Shown here one piece after another: positions 24,618-32,528 of a stretch of DNA of 64,000 nucleotides. The stretch covers positions 40,010-104,009 of the forward strand of contig NZ_FNIB01000011.1 in NCBI RefSeq assembly GCF_900103805.1. The letters are read 5' to 3'. Both the position numbers and the translations under genes were made by a program. Source of the DNA: Cryobacterium flavum. GTDB lineage: Bacteria > Actinomycetota > Actinomycetes > Actinomycetales > Microbacteriaceae. Below the pieces are notes generated by a model, which ran no database searches, was not told where the DNA came from, and saw only the letters and a program-made list of their open reading frames with translations. Positions within the stretch are counted from its first letter, which is position 1. Every line of letters begins with the position of its first letter.

Positions 24618-25736
24618 ATGACTTTGATCGAGGAATTCCTCATGCCCGGCGGCGGCACGAGCATCAACACCCTGCCCAAGGTCTCCCTGCACGACCACCT
24701 CGACGGCGGCCTGCGCCCGCAGTCCATCATCGAGCTGGCCGACTCCATCGGATTCGTGCTTCCCACAACGGATGCTGACGCCCTGGGCGAATGGTTCTCC
24801 GACCAGTCCAACGCCGGCTCGCTCGTGGAATACCTGAAGACCTTCGACGTCACGACGGCCGTGATGCAGACCCGCGAGGGCCTCAGCCGCGTCGCCCGCG
24901 AATTCGTTGAGGACCTCGCCGACGACGGAGTCATCTACGGCGAGATCCGCTGGGCTCCCGAGCAGCACCTGGCCCGCGGACTCACCCTCAACGAGGTCGT
25001 CGAAGCCGTGCAGGACGGTATCGAAGCAGGCATCGAGAACGTCGAGCAGTCCGGCCGCAGCATCCGCATCGGCCAGCTCATCACCGCCATGCGCCACGCG
25101 AACCGCGGCCTCGAGATCGCCGAACTCGCCGTGCGCTACCGGTTCGACGGCGTCGTCGGGTTCGACATTGCCGGTGCCGAAGCCGGCTTCCCGGCCGGAA
25201 ACCACCGGGCAGCCTTCGACCTGCTGGCCCGCGAATTCATGCCGGTCACCGTGCACGCCGGCGAGGCCGACGGACTCGACAGCATCCGCGGCGCCCTGTT
25301 CGACGGCCGCGCCCTCCGCCTCGGCCACGGCGTGCGCCTGGCCGAAGACGTCACGATTGAACGTCAGGACGACGACAACACCTTCGTCACCCTCGGCCCG
25401 GTGGCCCAGTGGGTGCGCGACCGCGAGATCACGCTCGAACTGAGCCCCTCCTCGAACCTGCAGACCGGAGCGGTCGCCGCCTGGGGCGAGGAACTGTTCG
25501 ACCACCCGTTCGACCTGCTCTACCAGCTCGGCTTCAAGGTCACCGTCAACACCGACAACCGTCTGATGAGCGACACGACCCTCACTCAGGAGCTCGCCCT
25601 GCTCTCGGATGCCTTCGGTTACGACCTCGGCGACCTCGAGACCTTCCAGCTTAACGCGGCCCACGCCGCCTTCCTGCCGCTGGAAGACCGCGAAGAGCTC
25701 GTCGAAGCCATCGAAGCTGGCTTCGGCGACGCCTGA
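24618..25736 (+). CDS. add: Adenosine deaminase
   Basis: This zinc enzyme converts adenosine to inosine. The 372 residues show the metal HxH in 'SLHDHLDGGLRP', 'VTVHAGEADG' (catalytic Glu), 'LRLGHGVRLAED' and 'VTVNTDNRLMS', together with 'ELSPSSNLQTGAV'. GAGGAG precedes the ATG. The PTS IIA gene begins 69 bp downstream and may be in the same transcript. From general knowledge, add also lies near punA and the phosphosugar mutase in mycobacteria. Confidence 0.95.
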   Translation: MTLIEEFLMPGGGTSINTLPKVSLHDHLDGGLRPQSIIELADSIGFVLPTTDADALGEWFSDQSNAGSLVEYLKTFDVTTAVMQTREGLSRVAREFVEDLADDGVIYGEIRWAPEQHLARGLTLNEVVEAVQDGIEAGIENVEQSGRSIRIGQLITAMRHANRGLEIAELAVRYRFDGVVGFDIAGAEAGFPAGNHRAAFDLLAREFMPVTVHAGEADGLDSIRGALFDGRALRLGHGVRLAEDVTIERQDDDNTFVTLGPVAQWVRDREITLELSPSSNLQTGAVAAWGEELFDHPFDLLYQLGFKVTVNTDNRLMSDTTLTQELALLSDAFGYDLGDLETFQLNAAHAAFLPLEDREELVEAIEAGFGDA

Positions 25737-25805
25737 GACCGGCCGCCCGAGCCGGCACCTCCACGACCCGGCTCACCCGCACCACCCGTTTACCCGAAAG
25801 AAATC

Positions 25806-26249
25806 ATGCCTCTCCCGCACCTCCCGCTAAACGCCATCACCATCGGCGCGCACGCTGACGACTGGCCGGCCGCCATCACGGCGGCCGGTGACGCCCTCGT
25901 GCGTTCCGGCGCCGCGACATCCGCTTATACCGAGCGCATGATCGCGGTGATTCGTGAATTCGGCGCGTATATCGTGATCGCGCCGGGCCTGGCGCTCGCG
26001 CATGCCCGTCCGGGAGCGGATGTTCTCACCGACGGACTCTGCGTCGTCACCCTCGCCGAGCCGGTCGCCTTCGGGCACCCGCACAACGACCCGGTCAGCG
26101 TGATCGTCGGTCTGGCCGTGACCGGCGCCGACGACCACCTGCAGTTCGTCGCCGAACTCGCCAACGTGTTCAACGACCCGAAGGTGATTTCGGCGCTGGC
26201 CGGCGCGACCACCGCCGAGTTCGTGCAGAGCGTGTTCGGTCGATCATGA
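25806..26249 (+). CDS. PTS EIIA component, fructose/ascorbate type
   Basis: This is a cytosolic phosphocarrier. The 147 residues of the PTS_EIIA_2 fold carry the phosphorylated His in 'GLALAHARPG' and the family 'FGHPHNDPVSVIVGLA' segment. It resembles ascorbate-type (UlaC/SgaA) IIA. The IIB gene overlaps by 4 bp, but no IIC membrane permease is present in this window. Its partner permease must therefore be elsewhere, or the pair is regulatory. Confidence 0.88.
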   Translation: MPLPHLPLNAITIGAHADDWPAAITAAGDALVRSGAATSAYTERMIAVIREFGAYIVIAPGLALAHARPGADVLTDGLCVVTLAEPVAFGHPHNDPVSVIVGLAVTGADDHLQFVAELANVFNDPKVISALAGATTAEFVQSVFGRS

Positions 26250-26521
26250 AGATCGTCGTGATGTGCGGAATCGGCCTGGGCACTTCGGCCATCCTCAAGG
26301 TCAATGCCGAGCGCGCCCTGGAACGCCTCGACATCGACGCTAGTGTGCAGGCCACGGATGTCGCCGGTGTGCGCGCCGCCGCCGCCGACGCGCAGGTCAT
26401 CCTGACTTCGTCGGAACTCGTCAACGCGATCGGCAAGACCAACGCCGACGTCATCGTCATCAACAACTACTTCGACGTCGACGAACTCGTCGCCAAGCTT
26501 GAGGTCGCCCTGGGCTCCTAG
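26246..26521 (+). CDS. PTS EIIB component, ascorbate/lactose-like type
   Basis: The 91 residues begin with the phosphocysteine loop 'IVVMCGIGLGTSAIL' (Cys7) and end 'VIVINNYFDVDELVAKLEVAL'. They match small stand-alone IIB proteins of the ascorbate (UlaB/SgaB) type. Translationally coupled to IIA. Without a IIC neighbour the transported sugar cannot be assigned. The stop is followed by a long repeat-rich gap. Confidence 0.88.
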   Translation: MKIVVMCGIGLGTSAILKVNAERALERLDIDASVQATDVAGVRAAAADAQVILTSSELVNAIGKTNADVIVINNYFDVDELVAKLEVALGS

Positions 26522-26552
26522 CCCCCGCTTTGTGCGCACGCGGGTAGCGTTC

Positions 26553-26608
26553 GGTGCCCGCATTGTGGACGGTTTACGCATCCCCGATGGTGCCCGCATT
26601 GTGGACGG
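26553..26608 (+). repeat. 20-bp direct duplication at the edge of repeat copy B
   Basis: GGTGCCCGCATTGTGGACGG occurs at 26553-26572 and again at 26589-26608, 36 bp apart. The second copy runs into the first hairpin of the GGGCCC repeat (GTGGACGG), while the first stops there and continues with unrelated bases. Confidence 0.85.
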
Positions 26609-26764
26609 GGCCCAGGCCCCGTCCACGGGCCCAGTTTATAAGCTGGGCCCCGGGCTATAAGGTGGGCCCGGCGTGCCGATTCCCCCCTTGGAACTTTCCG
26701 GGCCCGGTCCCGGAAACCGGGCCCATGATAGATCATGGGCCCGGTCCCCGAAGGTGGGCCCGGC
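26601..26764. repeat. GGGCCC multi-hairpin repeat, copy B (long form)
   Basis: GTGGACGGGGCC-CA-GGCCCCGTCCAC (26601-26626) is followed by GGGCCCAGTTTATAAGCTGG (26627-26646) plus GCCC, then a GGTGGGCCCGGC block. A tail adds a TTCCGGG/CCCGGAA hairpin and a perfect palindrome with 13-bp arms CCGGGCCCATGAT / ATCATGGGCCCGG (26717-26744). It ends in a second GGTGGGCCCGGC. Confidence 0.85.
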
Positions 26765-26836
26765 ACCCGCACGCCGTCGCCCACTCGGCGAGCGCCGCAA
26801 AATGGATACCCGCCAGCGCGAGCACGCCGCGCGGCG

Positions 26837-26930
26837 GCATCCGCTCGCCGAGCCGTGAGTTTCAGCCCGGTTTAAGCAAAAATGGCCTGAAACTCAAGGG
26901 TCGGCGAACGAAACTCACAGCTCGGCAAAA
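26837..26930. repeat. GTGAG-type hairpin repeat, copy H3
   Basis: It starts GCATCCG (26837-26843) and CTCGCCGAGCCGTGAGTTTC, ending CAG at 26865. The loop contains AAAAATGGCCT, then come CTGAAACTCA (26887-26896), GTCGGCGAACG, and another arm AAACTCACAGCTCGGCAAA. It thus has one left arm and two alternative right arms. Confidence 0.7.
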
Positions 26931-27047
26931 CTGACGCTACCGCTCCCTCAAACCAACGGAAGCGGATGCCGCAGCCCAAGCCGCGCCGCGGCATCGGCTC
27001 ACGACGCTGTGGCATCGTTTCGCGACCAGTACGGCCAGGCACGAGGA

Positions 27048-27073
27048 GTACGGTTATATGCGTATACATGTAC
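27048..27073. promoter_or_regulatory. Operator-like 26-bp dyad upstream of the alcohol dehydrogenase
   Basis: GTAC-N3-TATA-N-GC-N-TATA-N3-GTAC is an AT-rich dyad in a GC-rich setting, 36 bp before the start codon. It could bind a repressor of the dehydrogenase. No regulator gene is nearby. Confidence 0.35.
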
Positions 27074-27109
27074 TGACCTAATTGCCTGAAGCATTAGAAA
27101 GAAGAGAAA

Positions 27110-28162
27110 ATGCGCGCCGTCGTATTTGAGGCTTGGAAGACTTTCCCGACTTTGAAGGACATCGAGAAGCCCACACCCGGTCCGGGTGAAGTGCTGCTGA
27201 AGGTGGCCGGTGCGGGCGCGTGTCACTCCGATGTTGCCGTGTACAGGGATTTCGAGGCAGCCACAGCGCCCCCACAGCTCGCGCCCAGTTATGTGCTGGG
27301 TCACGAAAACTCCGGCTGGGCCGAAGAGCTCGGGGAGGGAGTCGAGGGCATCACCCTCGGCGACGCCTTCCTGGTCTATGGCCCGATCGGCTGCGGACAC
27401 TGCGTGGCGTGTTCCCGGGGCGAAGACACCTACTGCTCCAACGCTGCCACGATGCCGTACCTGGCATCGGGCCTCGGCCGCGATGGCGGCATGGCCGAAT
27501 ACATCGTGGTTCCGGCACGCAATCTGGTGCCGCTCGGCGATGCCGATCCAATTGCGGCCGCGCCGTTGTCGGACGCGGGCCTCACGCCGTATCACGCGAT
27601 CAAGAATTCCCTGCCAAACCTCGCTGGCGGCGGCAAGTTCGCCCTCGTTGTCGGGCTGGGCGGCCTCGGCCAGGTTGCCGTGCAGATCCTCACGGCGCTC
27701 ACCGGCGCCACCGTGATCGCGACCGATTCCAAAGCGGATGCCATGACTCGCGCAGAAGCGCACGGCGCCATCACCGTGGCCAGCGGCCCGGACCAGGCCG
27801 CGAAGATCCGCGAAATCACCGGTGGACGCGGCGTCGACGCCGCCTTCGATTTCGTGGGAATCGCCCCGACCATCGCCCTCGCCACCTCCGTCATGGCGAC
27901 CAAGTCGCGCCTCACCGTCGTGGGGATCGCGGGGGGAAAGTACGAGTGGTCATTCTTCACCACGCCCTACGAGTCCACCTTGACGAACACCTATTGGGGA
28001 ACCATCGAGGACCTCTACGAGGTCGTGGCCATGTACAAGGCCGGGCAGATCACGCCCGATGTCGAACTCTTCGCCATGGAAGACGCCCTCGAGGCGTACC
28101 GCAAGCTCGAAGCCGGAGAACTCACCGGCCGCGCTGTCGTCGTGCCGCACCTCGCCCGGTAG
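27110..28162 (+). CDS. Zinc-dependent alcohol dehydrogenase (MDR family)
   Basis: This NAD(P)-linked alcohol/aldehyde oxidoreductase has 350 residues. The catalytic zinc residues lie in 'GACHSDVAVY' (Cys) and 'VLGHENSG' (His-Glu). The structural zinc cysteines are in 'GCGHCVACSRGEDTYC' and the Rossmann loop is 'VVGLGGLGQVAVQ'. This is the bacterial AdhA-like class I type. GAAGAGA precedes the ATG. It is probably monocistronic, flanked by repeat-rich gaps on both sides. The physiological substrate is unknown. Confidence 0.92.
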   Translation: MRAVVFEAWKTFPTLKDIEKPTPGPGEVLLKVAGAGACHSDVAVYRDFEAATAPPQLAPSYVLGHENSGWAEELGEGVEGITLGDAFLVYGPIGCGHCVACSRGEDTYCSNAATMPYLASGLGRDGGMAEYIVVPARNLVPLGDADPIAAAPLSDAGLTPYHAIKNSLPNLAGGGKFALVVGLGGLGQVAVQILTALTGATVIATDSKADAMTRAEAHGAITVASGPDQAAKIREITGGRGVDAAFDFVGIAPTIALATSVMATKSRLTVVGIAGGKYEWSFFTTPYESTLTNTYWGTIEDLYEVVAMYKAGQITPDVELFAMEDALEAYRKLEAGELTGRAVVVPHLAR

Positions 28163-28208
28163 CCCGCCGCTGGCTGCGCGCCGGCGGAGGCGTGGCATCC
28201 GCTGCACC

Positions 28209-28373
28209 GTGGACGGGGCCCAGGCCCCGTCCACGGGCCCAGTTTCTAAACTGGGCCCCGGGCCATAAGGTGGGCCCGGCGAGCGGATTCCCCGCCACCC
28301 CGCCTTCCGGGCCCGGTCCCGGAAACTGGGCCCATGATCAATCGTGGGCCCAGTTCTCGAAGGTGGGCCCGGC
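28209..28373. repeat. GGGCCC multi-hairpin repeat, copy C (long form)
   Basis: Same plan as copy B: GTGGACGGGGCC-CA-GGCCCCGTCCAC (28209-28234), arms GGGCCCAGTTT / AAACTGGGCCC (28235-28258), GGTGGGCCCGGC, a TTCCGGG/CCCGGAA hairpin, near-palindromic CTGGGCCCATGAT / ATCGTGGGCCCAG, and a terminal GGTGGGCCCGGC. Some arm changes are matched by changes in the partner arm relative to copy B. Confidence 0.85.
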
Positions 28374-28493
28374 GCGCCGATGCCGCCCTCACGCCGCTGA
28401 CCGGCCGCGCCGCGCGACTCCGAAACCCCGCACTCCTCCTAGTCCGAAACCCCGCACGGCGCGTGGGCACGCCCAATGACCGCACGACGGGCC

Positions 28494-28499
28494 TATGCT
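28494..28499 (+). promoter_or_regulatory. Leaderless-type -10 element
   Basis: TATGCT followed by 7 nt and the ATG at 28507, with no ribosome-binding site. This spacing places the transcription start on the A of ATG and argues against the ATG at 28495, which lies inside the element. Confidence 0.5.
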
Positions 28500-28506
28500 C
28501 AGCGGC

Positions 28507-29199
28507 ATGAGCGACAATGTGAAGCAGGGTGCCAGGGCCGAACATCGCTGGCCGGCCGTACTCGGGTTGCTGATTGCGCTCGCGCTCTACGCGACGCTGC
28601 CCAGCACGTTCCTGCCCGGCCTGCGCTACACGGTCGTCGCCATCGGTATCGCCCTGCTGATCCCGCTCATCGCCCTGAACCCGCATCGGCTGCACCGGGA
28701 GACCCGCTGGTCGAAATATATCGCCACTGGCCAGGCCTTTCTGCTGGTCGTCGCCAACGAGGTCGCGCTCGTGCAGCTCGTTATCCAGCTCACCTCGAGC
28801 GGCAAGAGTGACGGCCCGACCCTGCTGCTCGCGGCGCTGCAGGTGTGGGTGACCAACGTGATTGCGTTCGCCCTGGTCTACTGGGAACTCGACCGCGGCG
28901 GCCCGGTCTCCCGGCGGCATGCCGACCGTGCGGACTTTCCCCCGGCCGACTTTCGCTTTCCGCAGGACGAGGACCACGACGCCATCGACGAGGTCGCGGC
29001 CCGCTCCTCGCGGCGCATCGGCTGGGTCGCGTCATACTTCGACTACGTGTACTTCTCGCTGTCCAACTCCATGGCGTTTAGCCCGACCGACACGATGCCG
29101 CTCTCGCTGCGCGCCAAGTCGCTCATGGCGCTTGAATCGTTCGGCGGCTTCGTGCTGCTCGCCCTCGTGATCGCCCGGGCGGTCTCCCTGCTCGGCTAG
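28507..29199 (+). CDS. Multi-pass membrane protein of unknown function
   Basis: The 230 residues have about five hydrophobic helices ('VLGLLIALALYATL', 'TVVAIGIALLIPLIAL', 'AFLLVVANEVALVQLVI', 'VWVTNVIAFALVYWEL', 'GGFVLLALVIARAVSLL'). A charged cytoplasmic or external loop around 140-165 is rich in Asp and Arg. The segment 'DYVYFSLSNSMAFSPTDTMPLSLRAKSLM' resembles the pore-loop region of ion-channel-like membrane proteins, without a clear TxGYG filter. It is not assigned to a family. Flanked by GGGCCC repeats C and D. Confidence 0.75.
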   Translation: MSDNVKQGARAEHRWPAVLGLLIALALYATLPSTFLPGLRYTVVAIGIALLIPLIALNPHRLHRETRWSKYIATGQAFLLVVANEVALVQLVIQLTSSGKSDGPTLLLAALQVWVTNVIAFALVYWELDRGGPVSRRHADRADFPPADFRFPQDEDHDAIDEVAARSSRRIGWVASYFDYVYFSLSNSMAFSPTDTMPLSLRAKSLMALESFGGFVLLALVIARAVSLLG

Positions 29200-29222
29200 C
29201 CGCCCCCGAACCACCGCGCCGC

Positions 29223-29294
29223 GGACGGGGCCCAGGCCCGAGCCCTGGGCCCAGTTTATAACCTGGGCCCGTGGACGGGGCCTGGGCCCCGTCC
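29223..29294. repeat. GGGCCC multi-hairpin repeat, copy D (short form)
   Basis: The left hairpin is degenerate (GGACGGGGCCCAGGCCCGAG). The middle is GGGCCCAGTTTATAACCTGG plus GCCC. The right hairpin is perfect: GGACGGGGCC-TG-GGCCCCGTCC (29273-29294). It lies between the ends of the convergent membrane protein and mutase genes. Confidence 0.85.
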
Positions 29295-29341
29295 GTGAAA
29301 GCCCGAGCACTGAGTAGCGCACGCGCGCCCAGCCGCACCGC

Positions 29342-31516
29342 CTACGCGATCAGCGCTCGCATGCCCCGATCGAGCTCATCGAGCGCCGCCTGCGCCGCAG
29401 CGCGCCGCTCGACCAACGTGCCGACCGTGCTGCGGGTGTCGATGTACACCTTGAGCTTCGGTTCGGTTCCGCTCGGGCGCACCATGACGCGCGACCCGTC
29501 CGTCAAACGGATGCGCAACACGTCACTCGGGGGAAGGTCGCCCAACCCCCAGCGAAAGTCGTCGATCTCGTCGACCCGAATGCGCCCGACGTGGGTCGGC
29601 GGGGACTCCCGCAGACGCGTCATCACGAGCGCGATCGTGGACAGTTCGGACACCCGCACTGAGATCTGACCCGACGCGAAGTGTCCGAACTTCTCGCTGA
29701 ACAGGTCCAGGTAGCCGGCGAGAGTGGTCCCCTCCGACTTGAGGTCGCTCACCAGCGAGAGCAGCGCGACCGCGGCCGAGATGCCGTCCTTGTCGCGCAC
29801 GGTCTCCGGGTTGACCAGGTAACCGAGCGCCTCTTCGAACCCGTAGACCAGGTTAGGCACCCGCGATACCCACTTGAATCCGGTGAGGGTTTCCACGAAA
29901 CGCAGGCCGTAGGCATCCGCTACCGCATGCAGGGCGGGAGACGACACGATGGAACACGCGAGTGCGCCGGCCTCCTCAGTGATAACAGCGTCAGGGTCAG
30001 AACCAGCCAGCGCAGCGGCCCGCCAGCCGAGAATTGCGCCAACCTCGTTGCCGCTCAGCCGGCGGTAGCCGCTCGCGCTGGACAGATCGGGGATGGCCAC
30101 GGCGAGGCGGTCCGCATCCGGATCGTTGGCGATGATCAGCTCGGCGCTCACCTCGCGGGCGGTCTCGTAGGCGAGATCCATGGCGCCGGGCTCTTCCGGG
30201 TTCGGAAACGCGACGGTCGGAAAGGCGGCGTCCGGGGCGATCTGCGCGTCGACCAGGGTCGGCAGGTCGAAGCCGGCCTTGACGAGCACGCGGCGGGTGG
30301 TATCCCAGCCGACCCCGTGCATTGCGGTGTACACCGCGTTCACCTGCGCGCGCGGCGTGTGCGCGATGCCGGCTGTCGCCGCGATGTAGGCGAGCACGAC
30401 GTCTTCCTCGGCGGTCTCATACGTCCCGCGCGGAAGCTTCAAGACGTGCTCGTCGGCGGCGACGCGCAGAATCTCGTCCGAGATCGCCTTGTCATCGGGG
30501 GAGACGATCTGCGCGCCGTTGTTCGCGCCGCCCAGATACACCTTGTAGCCATTGTCATTGGGCGGGTTGTGTGACGCGGTCACCATCACACCGCAGCTCG
30601 CGTCGAAGTGCCGCACCGCGAACGCGAGAACGGGCGTCGGCAGCAGACGCGGCAAGAGGATGGCGCGCACCCCCGCGCCCGCCATCAGCGCCGCCGTGTC
30701 GGTCGCGAAGACGTGCGAGTTCTTGCGTCCGTCGTAGCCGATGACCACCGATGGCGTCACGCCGGGCGCTGCGTGCCGGCGCAGGTAGGTGGCGAGGCCG
30801 GCCGCGGCCTGCGAGACGAGCACGCGGTTCATGCGGTTCGGTCCGGCGGAAATTTCGCCGCGCAGCCCGGCCGTGCCAAAGGCAAGGCGGGTGTCAAAGC
30901 GCGAGTGTAGGTTCGACAGGGCCACCGTGTCGCCATCGTCGACGGCATTGATGAGAGCGCGCAGCTGCGCCTGCGTCTCCGGATCGGGATCCTGATTCAG
31001 CCAGGACCTGGCCGCCTGCAGCAGCGCCGCTGTGCGGTCGCTCGGAGTCTCCGGCGCCTCGTGCGCGACCGGAGCCGTTGCGAGGTCGTCGACATCGTCG
31101 TTTGCCGTGCCATCAGGGCTCATCGTCTGGATGGCAACGGTCCGTTCTGAGCCGGCATCGTCGCTGTCGTGCACGATGGTCTGCATGGCGACGGTGGGCT
31201 CGGAGCCGGCATCGTCGCTGTCCTGCACGATCGGCAGGGCGCGGGTCGGGGTGTGCACTTCGTCGGCCGCGTCGGGGTCGGTGACGTGCGGCGCGGCATC
31301 CGAGGTGGCTGGCTCCGAGGTGGCTGGCGGCGTTGCGGGCGCGGTAACGGGCGCACCGACCGGCGCGGTGACCGGCGCAACGACCGGCGCAGTGACCGGC
31401 GGGGCCGAAGGGGTCACGTTGGCCGCGGCATCCGCTGGCGGGCCGGAATGGCGACCGCCGCTGCGCGAAACCGTCGGGGCGTCGTTCTCGGAATCGCCAC
31501 GCTCGCTGCCGGTCAC
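29342..31516 (-). CDS. Phosphosugar mutase (phosphoglucomutase/phosphomannomutase family) with long N-terminal extension
   Basis: This alpha-D-phosphohexomutase interconverts 1- and 6-phosphates (or 1,5 for pentoses). Motifs are the phosphoserine loop 'GVMVTASHNPPNDNG', the metal loop 'ANDPDADRLAVA', the sugar-specificity 'GFEEALGYLVNP' and the phosphate-binding 'MVRPSGTEPKLKVYID'. The GTG at 31516 overlaps the punA stop, which suggests coupling and gives 724 aa. About 150 residues of Ala/Pro/Thr-rich low-complexity sequence with two 18-residue repeats then precede the normal start of the family. An internal ATG at 'MSPDGTANDD' (about 31104) would give a normal-length enzyme. Next to punA, a ribose-1-phosphate role is plausible. 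Confidence 0.85.
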   Translation of the reverse strand: MTGSERGDSENDAPTVSRSGGRHSGPPADAAANVTPSAPPVTAPVVAPVTAPVGAPVTAPATPPATSEPATSDAAPHVTDPDAADEVHTPTRALPIVQDSDDAGSEPTVAMQTIVHDSDDAGSERTVAIQTMSPDGTANDDVDDLATAPVAHEAPETPSDRTAALLQAARSWLNQDPDPETQAQLRALINAVDDGDTVALSNLHSRFDTRLAFGTAGLRGEISAGPNRMNRVLVSQAAAGLATYLRRHAAPGVTPSVVIGYDGRKNSHVFATDTAALMAGAGVRAILLPRLLPTPVLAFAVRHFDASCGVMVTASHNPPNDNGYKVYLGGANNGAQIVSPDDKAISDEILRVAADEHVLKLPRGTYETAEEDVVLAYIAATAGIAHTPRAQVNAVYTAMHGVGWDTTRRVLVKAGFDLPTLVDAQIAPDAAFPTVAFPNPEEPGAMDLAYETAREVSAELIIANDPDADRLAVAIPDLSSASGYRRLSGNEVGAILGWRAAALAGSDPDAVITEEAGALACSIVSSPALHAVADAYGLRFVETLTGFKWVSRVPNLVYGFEEALGYLVNPETVRDKDGISAAVALLSLVSDLKSEGTTLAGYLDLFSEKFGHFASGQISVRVSELSTIALVMTRLRESPPTHVGRIRVDEIDDFRWGLGDLPPSDVLRIRLTDGSRVMVRPSGTEPKLKVYIDTRSTVGTLVERRAAAQAALDELDRGMRALIA
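31124..31231 (-). repeat. Two tandem 54-bp units in the mutase N-terminal extension
   Basis: Units at 31124-31177 and 31178-31231 share the block GAGCCGGCATCGTCGCTGTC. They encode IVHDSDDAGSERTVAIQT and IVQDSDDAGSEPTVAMQT. In-frame duplication with amino acid conservation suggests the extension may be translated. Confidence 0.85.
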
Positions 31517-32346
31517 AGCTTGGCCACGATCCGGGCGAGGAGCGCGCTGATCACGGGTTCGGCCAGCGCGCCGGCCTCGATCACTTCGCCGTGACTGAGC
31601 GGGGTCTTCTGAATGCCGGCGGCGAGGTTGGTGATGAGCGAGAGCCCGAGAACCTCCATGCCGGCCTGCCGGGCCGCGATGGCCTCGAGCGCGGTCGACA
31701 TTCCCACGATGTGGCCACCGATGGCCTTGGCCATCTGTACCTCGGCGGGCGTCTCGTAGTGCGGCCCGCGAAACTGGCAGTACACGCCCTCGTCGAGGGT
31801 TGGGTCGATGCCGCGCGCGAGATCGCGCAGTCGCTTCGAGTACAGGTCGGTCAGGTCGACGAAGTTCGCGCCCTCGATCGGGGAATCGGCAGTCAGGTTG
31901 ATGTGGTCGCTGATCAGTATCGGGGTTCCGGGCTTCCACGATTCACGGATGCCGCCGGCCCCGTTGGTCAAAATCATCGTTGTCGCACCGGCCGCCGCCG
32001 CCGTGCGCACACTGTGCACAACCCGGCGCACGCCGTGGCCCTCGTAGTAGTGCGTGCGGGCGCCGATCACGAGGGCGCGCTTGCCTCCGGGAAGCAGGAT
32101 TGAGCGCAGCGTGCCGGCGTGGCCGACCAGCGCTGGAGCGCTGAACCCGGTGATATCTGCGGCGGCCACGGTGTGCGTGGTCTCGCCGATCAGGTCGGCG
32201 GCCTTGGCCCAGCCGCTGCCGAGGGTGAGAGCGATGTCGTGCCGGGGCACTCCCGTGATTCCGGCGATCTCCGCAGCGGCCGAACGTGCTGCCTCAAACG
32301 GATCTGTTTCGGGCAGGTCTAACGGGTTGATCTCGTTCGTGAACAT
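31513..32346 (-). CDS. punA: Purine nucleoside phosphorylase
   Basis: This enzyme splits inosine/guanosine with phosphate to base and ribose-1-phosphate, following adenosine deaminase in salvage. The 277 residues show the trimeric PNP signature: 'LTLGSGWAKAADLIG', 'GRTHYYEGHGVRRVVHSVRTA', 'MILTNGAGGIRESWKPG' and 'QFRGPHYETPAEVQMAKAIGGHIVGMSTALEAIAAR', cited here in part. The ATG is at 32346 with a leaderless-type -10 just upstream. The mutase gene overlaps its stop. Confidence 0.94.
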   Translation of the reverse strand: MFTNEINPLDLPETDPFEAARSAAAEIAGITGVPRHDIALTLGSGWAKAADLIGETTHTVAAADITGFSAPALVGHAGTLRSILLPGGKRALVIGARTHYYEGHGVRRVVHSVRTAAAAGATTMILTNGAGGIRESWKPGTPILISDHINLTADSPIEGANFVDLTDLYSKRLRDLARGIDPTLDEGVYCQFRGPHYETPAEVQMAKAIGGHIVGMSTALEAIAARQAGMEVLGLSLITNLAAGIQKTPLSHGEVIEAGALAEPVISALLARIVAKL

Positions 32347-32352
32347 TTCACT

Positions 32353-32358
32353 ACTCTA
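32353..32358 (-). promoter_or_regulatory. Leaderless-type -10 element for punA
   Basis: Minus-strand TAGAGT followed by 6 nt and the ATG at 32346; no Shine-Dalgarno is present. It shares the punA/lpdA divergent gap. Confidence 0.45.
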
Positions 32359-32528
32359 GAACCCCCACCTTGAGCACGGAGATTCTGCGCGAATTCTGCT
32401 CATCGGCGCGCCGAACGGCCGTCGAAACGGTCATTCGGCGTGTTTTCGCCCTTTTCGAGGGACAAACCGGGCTCTGCGGGCGGCGAAGCGGTTTTGTGGG
32501 GGCTCGGCGCCTTGAGAGAATGGAGTAC

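Larger units (their letters stand above)
26522..27109. other. 588-bp non-coding gap rich in palindromic repeats
   Basis: No protein gene is supported. It holds a 20-bp direct duplication (26553-26608), GGGCCC repeat copy B (26601-26764), GTGAG repeat H3 (26837-26930) and, near the alcohol dehydrogenase, an AT-rich dyad (27048-27073). Confidence 0.65.
28163..28506. other. 344-bp non-coding gap containing GGGCCC repeat copy C
   Basis: After the alcohol dehydrogenase stop and a GGCATCCGCT word, the long-form repeat fills 28209-28373. The rest has two short CCGAAACCCCGCAC direct repeats (about 28420-28460) and the leaderless promoter of the next gene. No gene is supported. Confidence 0.6.
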
